Shown here piece after piece: positions 1-6,828 of a DNA stretch of 19,477 bases; position 1 is the first letter of the stretch, and every line of letters begins with the position of its first letter. Below the pieces are notes generated by a model. The model did not search any database, was not told where the DNA came from, and worked only from the letters and a program-made list of their open reading frames with translations. The DNA is taken from contig DGOE01000111.1 in the NCBI GenBank assembly GCA_002389295.1, positions 1 through 19,477 on the forward strand, given 5' to 3'. A program made the position numbers and the translations under genes. Source of the stretch: Flavobacteriales bacterium UBA4474 (GTDB lineage: Bacteria; Bacteroidota; Bacteroidia; Flavobacteriales_D; Sanyastnellaceae).

Positions 1-58
1 TAAACCACAAGGTGGTTGCCATCAGGCCGGAGTAACTTCGCGCTCAAGAATTCAGGCA

Positions 59-1591
59 ATGAACATGAAGACCCACCTCGCGCAGCTCGGACTCGCCGAA
101 ACCAACCCCGGAACCCAGATTGGAAAAACCAACCTGAGCACCGGAAACGACATCACCAGCATCAGCCCTGTTGATGGTGCCACCATCGGAAGCACAGGAA
201 CCTGCTCAGCATCGGATTATGAGCAGGCCATTGCCGCTGCCACGGCTGCAGGACAAGAATGGCGCAATGTTCCCGCTCCCCAGCGAGGAGAGGTTGTGCG
301 CCTATATGGTGAAGCCCTGCGTCGGCACAAAGACGCCCTGGGGGCCCTCGTTTCATACGAAATGGGCAAGAGCCTCCAAGAGGGACTCGGAGAGGTCCAG
401 GAAATGATTGACATCTGTGATTTCGCTGTGGGACTGTCACGCCAGCTGTATGGCCTGACCATGCACTCTGAGCGCCCCGGACACAGGATGTACGAGCAAT
501 GGCACCCCCTCGGTGTGGTGGGCATCATCAGCGCCTTCAACTTTCCCGTTGCCGTGTGGAACTGGAATACGGCGATCGCTTGGGTCTGCGGAAACGCGTG
601 CATTTGGAAGCCTTCAGAAAAGACACCCATGACTGCCGTGGCTTGCCAAAACATTTGGAATGAGGTGACTGCCGATATGGACCATGTCCCACAAGGACTG
701 TCTTGCGTGGTGCAGGGCGATTACAAAGTGGGTGAAATGATGACCAACGACAAGCGGGTCGCCATGATCTCTGCCACCGGCTCCATCCGCATGGGCAAAA
801 TCGTGGCACAAGCCGTGGCTGCGCGCCTGGGCAAGAGCCTGCTCGAATTGGGCGGCAACAATGCCATCATTGTAGAGCCTGATGCCGACCTTAAAATGGT
901 GGTTCCCGGCACTGTTTTCGGCGCCGTGGGCACCTGCGGACAGCGTTGCACCTCAACGCGCCGCCTCATCATCCACAGCAGCATTTACGACAAGGTCATC
1001 GACGCCATCAAAAGCGCATACAGCCAGCTGCGCATCGGAGACCCGCTCGATCAAAACAACCACGTCGGTCCCCTCATCGACCATGACGCGGTCAACGCCT
1101 ACTCTAAAGCCCTGCAAGACGTTGTCGCACAAGGTGGTCGCATACTCGTAGAAGGTGGTGTACTCGAGGGACCAGAATACAGCTCTGGCTGCTATGTAAA
1201 GCCCGCCATTGCGGAAGCAAACAACGACATGGCCATCGTGCAGCACGAGACGTTTGCGCCCATCCTGTACGTGATGAAGTACGACACCCTCGAAGAAGCC
1301 ATCGCCATTCAAAACGGCGTGGTACAGGGCTTGTCTTCGGCCATTATGACCACCAACCTGCGGTCTGCCGAGCGTTTTCTTTCGGCCAGCGGCAGCGATT
1401 GCGGCATCGCCAACGTCAACATTGGAACAAGCGGTGCCGAAATCGGTGGTGCATTCGGTGGAGAAAAAGAGACCGGAGGAGGCCGTGAATCTGGCAGCGA
1501 CGCTTGGAAAGCCTACATGCGCAGGCAAACCAACACCATCAATTACAGCACGGGATTGCCGCTTGCTCAAGGCATCAAGTTCGAATTTTGA
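59..1591 (+). CDS. amaB: ALDH7-family (antiquitin-type) aldehyde dehydrogenase, probable alpha-aminoadipate semialdehyde / piperideine-6-carboxylate dehydrogenase
   Basis: A complete 510-residue cytosolic NAD(P)-dependent aldehyde dehydrogenase. The family ALDH7/AmaB oxidises alpha-aminoadipate semialdehyde, in equilibrium with piperideine-6-carboxylate, to aminoadipate in lysine breakdown. Visible motifs are FNFPV in the Rossmann fold (about residue 160), the general base E263 in ELGGNN, and the nucleophile C297 in GQRC. The Arg just before the Cys is the residue that binds the aminoadipate carboxylate in antiquitin. The C-terminal block GGAFGGEKETGGGRESGSD and the final LPLAQGIKF ending are near-diagnostic of ALDH7. 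The start is ATG 59; a second ATG lies at 65. No clear Shine-Dalgarno is seen. The stop overlaps the next start as ATGA. No lysine-pathway partner is visible here, so the substrate is inferred from family only. Confidence 0.92.
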   Translation: MNMKTHLAQLGLAETNPGTQIGKTNLSTGNDITSISPVDGATIGSTGTCSASDYEQAIAAATAAGQEWRNVPAPQRGEVVRLYGEALRRHKDALGALVSYEMGKSLQEGLGEVQEMIDICDFAVGLSRQLYGLTMHSERPGHRMYEQWHPLGVVGIISAFNFPVAVWNWNTAIAWVCGNACIWKPSEKTPMTAVACQNIWNEVTADMDHVPQGLSCVVQGDYKVGEMMTNDKRVAMISATGSIRMGKIVAQAVAARLGKSLLELGGNNAIIVEPDADLKMVVPGTVFGAVGTCGQRCTSTRRLIIHSSIYDKVIDAIKSAYSQLRIGDPLDQNNHVGPLIDHDAVNAYSKALQDVVAQGGRILVEGGVLEGPEYSSGCYVKPAIAEANNDMAIVQHETFAPILYVMKYDTLEEAIAIQNGVVQGLSSAIMTTNLRSAERFLSASGSDCGIANVNIGTSGAEIGGAFGGEKETGGGRESGSDAWKAYMRRQTNTINYSTGLPLAQGIKFEF

Positions 1592-2820
1592 TGCGCTGGA
1601 GCCAGGCGCTCATTTGTTCCACGGCAGCGATCACTTGCGCCCTCGTGTGGGGGTGCGGAGGGGTTGAGGCTGAGCAGGTCTCTTCACCGAAAATGGCGGA
1701 AGGGGAGGGGGTGTTGGCCTTTTTTCTAAACGACTCGACCACAGTGCGCATACCCGGCGCAAAAACAGGCGCCACACTGACGCTGCGCAACGCGGAGGAA
1801 CTGCTGACGCTCAAATCCAGCGATTCCCTTTGCTACCAGGTCCCCGTATTCAACGGGCGCGTTTGCCTTGATGAAAGCGGGGCGGGAACGTGGGCTGACA
1901 TCTTGCGCACGGGCGATACCCCGTATGAAGTCCCGGTCCGCTGGGAAGCGTCCCCAACACCTCAAGCCGACAACTGGACCGACACCCTCGTGTGGCGACT
2001 CGCTTTTGGAGCAGAAGACCCTTGGTATGGGGACTTGGTGGTGCAGAAAGCGGCCAGCGGCGCCCTCAAAGGCACGGTAGAAACGGCAACGGGTGACTTC
2101 CGGTTTTTGCATGGCGCCTTGCGCGGTGACACCCTCGCCCTGCAGACGTTTGATGGAGCACACCTGTTTCATTTCTCAGCCACCCTTGCGGCCGACAGCC
2201 TACACGCGGGTTGGTTCGCCAGCGGATCACACTACGGGACACCCTTTGTTGGGTGGCCCAAAGGGCCTGCCGATGCGCACTTGTCTGAGGGGCAACAGGC
2301 CCAATGGACGGGGCTTCCGGTCACCTATACTGGCAAAAACCTGGTGGCCTCCAACCAATCCTGGAAATGGGAGCGGGGAGGTGACACCGTGCACGTTGTG
2401 AGCATCATGGGAAGCTGGTGCCCCAACTGTATGGATGAGCACCGACTTCTCAAGCAACTCCTGAACGATCACAGCAACGTGCGGGTCCACACGCTGGCCT
2501 TTGAGCGGGGAACAGAACGAGACAACGGAGAAAAAACCGCACTCAACCGGCTCAAAGCCTATTCTGAAGAAATGGAGCTTTGGCGCTATGAAGGCCGCTG
2601 GGACATCACCCTTGTGGGCCCAGCTTCCAAAAAAGAAGCGCAGCAGCGCCTTCCCTTTTTGGACAAAGTGGTCAGCTTCCCGACCACGGTCATCCTTCAC
2701 CCGCAGTCAGACCAACCCTGGGTTCACTCGGGGTTCAATGGCCCGGCCACCGGGGCCAAGTTTGACCTCGAGAAAAAGCGGTTCTACGCCGCGATCAACG
2801 GTCCGTCGGAAAGTCGTTGA
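1591..2820 (+). CDS. Lipoprotein with C-terminal thioredoxin-like (TlpA/ResA type) domain
   Basis: A 409-residue protein. I chose ATG 1591 because it overlaps the upstream stop as ATGA and begins directly with a signal peptide, whereas upstream in-frame starts lie inside the dehydrogenase gene. The N-terminus has a hydrophobic stretch ending in VWGC, which looks like a loose Bacteroidota lipobox, so lipid anchoring in the periplasm is likely. Residues from about 30 to 250 form a beta-rich region common in Bacteroidota TlpA-like proteins. The C-terminal part from about 265 carries the redox motif CPNC at 277-280 within GSWCPNC, and a probable cis-Pro in SFPTTVI. The family reduces or exchanges disulfides in exported proteins; the partner is unknown. 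The 3' end overlaps the convergent M28 gene by 26 bp. Coupling with the dehydrogenase implies shared expression, not shared function. Confidence 0.88.
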   Translation: MRWSQALICSTAAITCALVWGCGGVEAEQVSSPKMAEGEGVLAFFLNDSTTVRIPGAKTGATLTLRNAEELLTLKSSDSLCYQVPVFNGRVCLDESGAGTWADILRTGDTPYEVPVRWEASPTPQADNWTDTLVWRLAFGAEDPWYGDLVVQKAASGALKGTVETATGDFRFLHGALRGDTLALQTFDGAHLFHFSATLAADSLHAGWFASGSHYGTPFVGWPKGPADAHLSEGQQAQWTGLPVTYTGKNLVASNQSWKWERGGDTVHVVSIMGSWCPNCMDEHRLLKQLLNDHSNVRVHTLAFERGTERDNGEKTALNRLKAYSEEMELWRYEGRWDITLVGPASKKEAQQRLPFLDKVVSFPTTVILHPQSDQPWVHSGFNGPATGAKFDLEKKRFYAAINGPSESR

Positions 2821-4384
2821 CCCTGTCTACCAGCAGCTTGTTGTCCCTGTTGGCGACCTCCCAGGAGGTTAGAAAAACCAAGCGGCCGATTTCTGCCATT
2901 TTGGGGTAGCGCACCTTGTCGGGCGTGTCGCCAATCCCGTGGTAATCCTCGTGGACACCGCTGAAATAGAAGATCACGGGGATGCCGTGTTTGGCAAAAT
3001 TGTAATGGTCGCTCCTGTAATAAAACCGGTTCGGGTCATCCGGCGCGTTGAAGGTGTAGTCCAAGCTCAAGCCAATGTGTTCCTCGTTCACTGCCTCGCT
3101 GATCTCGTGCAGTTCGCTTGAGAGCTTGTCGCTTCCAATCAGGTAGACATAACGGTCGTCGTCCGCGTGGGCCTCGTCAAACCGGCCGACCATGTCCATG
3201 TTGAGGTCGCATACGTGCTGATCCAGCGGAAATGCCGGATGATCCGAATACCACTCGGAACCCAACAGCCCCTTTTCTTCTCCCACAAAAGCCACAAACA
3301 AGACCGATCGACGCGGCCCTTGGCCTGCGCGGTGCGCCGATGTCCATGCGTCGACGTTTTCCAGAAGACTGACCGTACCGCTGCCGTCGTCATCGGCTCC
3401 GTTGTACACCTCACCTTCTTTCTCATCGACACCCACATGATCATAGTGGCTGGTCAGCACGACAATCTCCTGTGAAAGACCGGGGTCGGACCCGGGCAAG
3501 AGGCCCCAGACGTTGGCGGCAGACACCTTTTCATCCTTGCGTGCGAGGCTGAGCTCCATTGCGCCCAACGCGGTGGATTTCAGCTTGCGCTTTGGCCACT
3601 TCTTTTTGATGTCCTTGATGGACTTCCATCCGCTGGCGCGCAGCAAGACATCCTCCGACACAATCAGCGTGGGCAGGTCCGTGCCCTCTCCCTCTCTGTT
3701 GACATCCAAACGCATGCGTTCTCGGCTCAACCAAGGAACCAGGCGCGACTTCAGGGTGACAAATTCTGGCGACACCATCACAATGGCCGCGGCACCCAAG
3801 CTATCGGCCAGGTTGCGCTTCATGGAGGGGTCCTTGCTCCACCGGCTCTCTTCCTTTGTTCCTGAAAGGACATAGCCCTTTTCCGCGCTTCCGGGCTCAC
3901 CCGACAACAGGATCACCGCCTTTCCTTTGACATCGACACCGGCGTAATCGTCCCATCCAGGCGTTTGAATTCCGAACCCAACGAATACAGCCTCGGCATT
4001 CAATTCCTGCACCTCTATTCCCGGGTAGGGGACAAAGTCGTTTTTGAAGGTGAGTTTTTCGTCACCCAACGAGAGGACACCCCCTTTGATCGCGCTGACC
4101 TTTAGCGGAACCTCTTGGAAGTAACTCCCGTTGACAGGTTCCAACCCCATGCTTTTGAACTGCTCAGCCAGGTATGCTGCGGCCTTGCGCTGCCCCTCTT
4201 TTCCGGTTTCCCGGCCCTCCATGGAGTCGGCAGCCAGTATGTAGAGGTGGTCAGAAAGCGACTCCGCAGTGATGGTCTGCGCCCATTGCAAAGCGCTGTC
4301 CAACGACTGCAACGTTTGTCCTTGCGCCACCTGCACAACTGCAAAAGAGGTGAGGAGCGTGAAAAGGGGAAAGAAATGTTTCAT
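2795..4384 (-). CDS. Secreted M28-family zinc metallopeptidase (aminopeptidase-like) with PA-like insert
   Basis: A 529-residue exported peptidase when started at ATG 4384, which overlaps the rpiB stop as ATGA and opens a clean signal peptide (MKHFFPLFTLLTSFAVV, cleaved near AQGQ). An in-frame ATG at 4390 would add two residues. Residues about 130-250 look like the protease-associated (PA) domain found in many M28 enzymes. All metal and catalytic residues of the di-zinc M28 site are visible: H313 (SHYDH), D332 (GADDDGSG), the general base and ligand E369-E370 (VGEEKG), D397 (NMDMVG) and H460 (SDHYNF). The family removes N-terminal residues from peptides, so a role in extracytoplasmic peptide use is likely. 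There is no evident T9SS C-terminal sorting domain. The gene is downstream of rpiB and convergent with the thioredoxin lipoprotein gene. Confidence 0.93.
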   Translation of the reverse strand: MKHFFPLFTLLTSFAVVQVAQGQTLQSLDSALQWAQTITAESLSDHLYILAADSMEGRETGKEGQRKAAAYLAEQFKSMGLEPVNGSYFQEVPLKVSAIKGGVLSLGDEKLTFKNDFVPYPGIEVQELNAEAVFVGFGIQTPGWDDYAGVDVKGKAVILLSGEPGSAEKGYVLSGTKEESRWSKDPSMKRNLADSLGAAAIVMVSPEFVTLKSRLVPWLSRERMRLDVNREGEGTDLPTLIVSEDVLLRASGWKSIKDIKKKWPKRKLKSTALGAMELSLARKDEKVSAANVWGLLPGSDPGLSQEIVVLTSHYDHVGVDEKEGEVYNGADDDGSGTVSLLENVDAWTSAHRAGQGPRRSVLFVAFVGEEKGLLGSEWYSDHPAFPLDQHVCDLNMDMVGRFDEAHADDDRYVYLIGSDKLSSELHEISEAVNEEHIGLSLDYTFNAPDDPNRFYYRSDHYNFAKHGIPVIFYFSGVHEDYHGIGDTPDKVRYPKMAEIGRLVFLTSWEVANRDNKLLVDRVNDFPTDR

Positions 4385-4809
4385 GCGCATCGGATTTTGG
4401 CGACGCGACGCTGGTGTCGGCCACCTTCAAATGGTGTATCAATAAAAGCCTGGACACATTCCAAGGCATCGGGAATGGCGATGAACCGCGCCGGGAGGCA
4501 CAGCACATTGGCGTCGTTGTGCGCCTTTGCCAACATGGCAATATCCGGCCGCCAAGCTATGGCTGCCCGGATATTGGGGTGTTTGTTTGCCGTCATCGCA
4601 ACGCCGTTGGCTGACCCGCAAATGAGGATACCCAAAGCACCTCCACCAGCGACCGCTTCTGCCAAGGGATGTACGTGGTCGGGGTAGTCCACACGCTCTC
4701 CAGTTGCAGTGCCGTGATCGGTGATCTCAACACCGCGGTCTTCCAACCAATCCATGAGTGCCTGCCTCAAATCTCCTGCCGCGTGGTCATTTCCAAGGTG
4801 AATCCGCAT
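4381..4809 (-). CDS. rpiB: Ribose-5-phosphate isomerase B
   Basis: A 142-residue enzyme that interconverts ribose 5-phosphate and ribulose 5-phosphate in the non-oxidative pentose phosphate pathway. Family signatures: NDHA near the N-terminus, the catalytic C64 in LICGSANGVAMTANK, H97 in the KAHNDANVL segment, and the C-terminal FEGGRHQRRV block. Length matches the usual 140-150 residues. I preferred ATG 4809 (MRIHLGNDHA) over an in-frame ATG at 4827, because the family begins right at this strand; the earlier start would also place the initiation codon inside an inverted repeat at 4823-4841. It is the first gene of a two-gene minus-strand operon with the M28 peptidase (ATGA overlap). Confidence 0.95.
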   Translation of the reverse strand: MRIHLGNDHAAGDLRQALMDWLEDRGVEITDHGTATGERVDYPDHVHPLAEAVAGGGALGILICGSANGVAMTANKHPNIRAAIAWRPDIAMLAKAHNDANVLCLPARFIAIPDALECVQAFIDTPFEGGRHQRRVAKIRCA

Positions 4810-4822
4810 GCTTCGAAGTTCC

Positions 4823-4841
4823 CGCATTCCGAACGAATGCG
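4823..4841. repeat. Inverted repeat 1 in rpiB leader
   Basis: Perfect 7-bp arms CGCATTC (4823-4829) and GAATGCG (4835-4841) around a 5-base loop. It lies 13 bases upstream of the chosen rpiB ATG, so on the minus strand it could fold in the mRNA leader or act as an operator. The palindrome CTTCGAAG at 4811-4818 sits between it and the start codon. Confidence 0.6.
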
Positions 4842-4842
4842 C

Positions 4843-4864
4843 AATTCACAGAAACTTGTGAATT
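4843..4864. repeat. Inverted repeat 2 in rpiB leader
   Basis: Perfect 8-bp arms AATTCACA (4843-4850) and TGTGAATT (4857-4864) with a 6-base spacer. The dyad resembles a typical operator for a dimeric regulator. It begins one base after inverted repeat 1 ends. Confidence 0.6.
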
Positions 4865-4882
4865 CGCACCAATCGATGTGCG
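4865..4882. repeat. Inverted repeat 3 in rpiB leader
   Basis: Arms CGCAC (4865-4869) and GTGCG (4878-4882) around 8 bases containing the palindrome ATCGAT. It follows directly after inverted repeat 2. Short arms make it the weakest of the three. Confidence 0.4.
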
Positions 4883-5286
4883 TAACCCAAGCGAAAAAAA
4901 ATTTGGTAAAGTGACCCTCTTGTAGGCTTGTACAAACCCGCCATGTAATCGCCTCCAAAAACACCTTTCTTCTCCCTTTCATTCCCACACGATCTGCCAC
5001 TCTATGCACACCTTCGATGGTCATCAATTGCTTCGATTGCGGTTATCACCAAGGCGGTAAAAAATGTGGATACCTGGTTCACTTTCTTGATTTACAGAGA
5101 TGCACTCCCGTACAAAACGAATGAAAAGTTGCACTTCCCTGTGCATGAACATCGCCTCCAAGTGAAACCGCATCGAGTTTTCATCACTGTCAACAGACCT
5201 ATGACATCTATGGTTTCTTTTCTAAAGAGAAATCTATTCTTATAGGTTGAGTAAAAACCTCCAGTCAATCTGATGGACGTTGGGTG

Positions 5287-6828
5287 ATGGCTTCCCAACT
5301 TGCAGATGTGTTCGGGCTTTTCAAAATCGGTGCAAGTGCATGTCTGCTGTTGGGTGTGACAGCGTGTGCGCTTGCTCAGGATACAACGCAAGTTGAATAT
5401 CGGTTTGCCAATGGATCGGTGAGCAGTCGTGGCGGTTTGGTTGGAGGGGTGCCAGCTGGGTATTGGATGTCGTTTTACGAGGATGGTACACGGAAGAGTG
5501 AAGGCAATTGGGAGGGCGGTCTTTTGGATGGGGAATGGGTGTTTTACGATGAAGCCGGGCGGGTGGAAACAACGTTGAATTACCGGTTGGGTGAGAAAGA
5601 TGGAGAGGAAATAAGGTGGGATTCGCTGGGTGTGAAGGTGCGCTCTTTGCCTTGGAACAGAGATACACTGGATGGTTGGGAACGGGGATTTGACCAGGAG
5701 GGGGTAGAAGTGGAGCAGATTCCTTGGAGTGCGGGAAGCAAGGATGGGGTGGCCTTGGAGTATGCATCGGTCAATGGAACTCAAGAGCGCATTGTCCGTC
5801 GGCTGGGTTATCGCGGCGATTTGCTGCGGTGGGTGGAAGACGTAAACAGGTATGACGATCAGGGGCGACAGACGGGAAAATGGATGTCCTTTTGGTCCAG
5901 TGGTAGGGTGAAATCTGAAGGGCCATATGCCCGGGGCAGGCGCGAAGGGGTCTTCAAATTCTTCAATAGAAATGGAGATTTGGAGCGGACGGAGACCTAC
6001 AAAAATGGGGAGCGTGTGGTCGATGCGCCAGAGGCTGTTGCACTGGATTTGCGCAAGGCGTTTCACCCCAATGGAACAGTATCGAGATCAGGACCGTGGC
6101 GCGAGGATACTCCCATGGGGACGCACAGATTTTTTGATGAGCAAGGCCATTTGGTGCATGTCAAAGTGTTTAGGGAAGGGGTGTTGAATGCCACGGGATC
6201 GTTGGACAGTTTGGGCAGGAGAACAGGTGACTGGACTTTGTTTTATGCTTCGGATGGAAAGCGCAAGGCGGAAGGCCCGTATTTGGAGGGCAAGCGCCAT
6301 GGGGAATGGAAGTATTACGCTACGGATAGCCGTTTGGAGCAGGAAGGGGAATTCAGGATGGGCGAATGGCATGGACAGTGGCGGTGGTTTCACGCGGATG
6401 GAAGCTTGCATCGGGACGAGCGGTACAGAAAGGGCCGGGAGGATGGATTTTTTGTGGAATTATCTGAAGCAGGCGACACGTTGGCGGTGGGGGATTATGA
6501 GCGTGGATTCAAGCAGGGCCGGTGGACTGAACACGTCAATGACGACCGCAGGGTGGGTGCGTATTTGGACGGAGAACGGGATGGGTTGTGGACACATTCC
6601 GCAATGGATGGCGGTATCCGTTTTGAAGGCGCCTATGTGGCGGGCATTCCCACAGGGCAACACATCACGTTTTGGCCGAGCGGCGTGCGTGCTTCAGTGG
6701 GATCGTTTGAAGGTGGGTTGAAAGACGGGAATTGGCGTTATTTCGATGCCAATGGTGTCTTGCGGTTGGTGCGGCAGTACAAATCGGGCCGAATTGTCAA
6801 GGTAAACGGCACCAAGACGGACAAATGA
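5287..6828 (+). CDS. MORN/YwqK-like repeat protein, exported (possible lipoprotein)
   Basis: A 513-residue exported protein built almost entirely of MORN_2/YwqK-like repeats of about 22-24 residues with the rhythm [YF]xxxGxxxxEGxYxxGxxxGxWxxY, roughly ten copies spread from about residue 35 to the end. The N-terminus has a hydrophobic core followed by V24-T25-A26-C27, which fits a lipobox, but ALAQ at 28-31 also offers a signal peptidase I site, so lipoprotein or soluble periplasmic are both open. ATG 5287 is preceded in frame by GTG 5284; a GTG eight codons in would give a more ordinary signal peptide. MORN_2 proteins are common in Bacteroidota, mostly without known function. The stop overlaps the kinase start as ATGA, so the two are probably made together. 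A role as an envelope input to the kinase is inference. Confidence 0.85.
   Translation: MASQLADVFGLFKIGASACLLLGVTACALAQDTTQVEYRFANGSVSSRGGLVGGVPAGYWMSFYEDGTRKSEGNWEGGLLDGEWVFYDEAGRVETTLNYRLGEKDGEEIRWDSLGVKVRSLPWNRDTLDGWERGFDQEGVEVEQIPWSAGSKDGVALEYASVNGTQERIVRRLGYRGDLLRWVEDVNRYDDQGRQTGKWMSFWSSGRVKSEGPYARGRREGVFKFFNRNGDLERTETYKNGERVVDAPEAVALDLRKAFHPNGTVSRSGPWREDTPMGTHRFFDEQGHLVHVKVFREGVLNATGSLDSLGRRTGDWTLFYASDGKRKAEGPYLEGKRHGEWKYYATDSRLEQEGEFRMGEWHGQWRWFHADGSLHRDERYRKGREDGFFVELSEAGDTLAVGDYERGFKQGRWTEHVNDDRRVGAYLDGERDGLWTHSAMDGGIRFEGAYVAGIPTGQHITFWPSGVRASVGSFEGGLKDGNWRYFDANGVLRLVRQYKSGRIVKVNGTKTDK

Larger units (their letters stand above)
4810..5286. other. Gene-free divergent intergenic region between rpiB and the MORN gene
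   Basis: This 477-base stretch separates divergent genes and must hold the promoters of both the rpiB-M28 and the MORN-kinase-regulator units. Open frames in it are short, lack family features or are shadows of neighbours. I searched both strands for the Bacteroidota -7 box TAnnTTTG and found no full match with a spaced TTG, so no promoter is called. Three inverted repeats in a row lie at the rpiB end (4823-4882). A smaller one lies at 5130-5145 (TGCAC, six-base loop, GTGCA). The MORN-proximal half is AT-richer. A small RNA cannot be excluded. Confidence 0.6.

Noticed and set aside
3..17. Short inverted repeat AACCAC-AAG-GTGGTT at the window start
   Set aside because: Only 6-bp arms and no T run; it may belong to the end of a preceding gene outside the window, so no terminator is called.
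953..1570. 205-codon open frame on the minus strand
   Set aside because: Fully inside the ALDH7 gene, whose plus-strand frame carries the catalytic motifs; the antisense product has no recognisable features.
4767..5027. 86-codon minus-strand frame reaching into the rpiB leader
   Set aside because: Overlaps the rpiB start in another frame, crosses the inverted repeats and has no family features.
5092..6066. 324-codon open frame on the minus strand
   Set aside because: It lies antisense to the MORN gene, its translation is rich in Pro, His, Cys and Ser without domain pattern, and the plus-strand frame has clear repeats and a signal peptide.
5400..6810. MORN protein as the antitoxin of a toxin-antitoxin pair
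   Set aside because: YwqK-like proteins are sometimes labelled antitoxin components, but no toxin-like neighbour exists here and the protein is exported.
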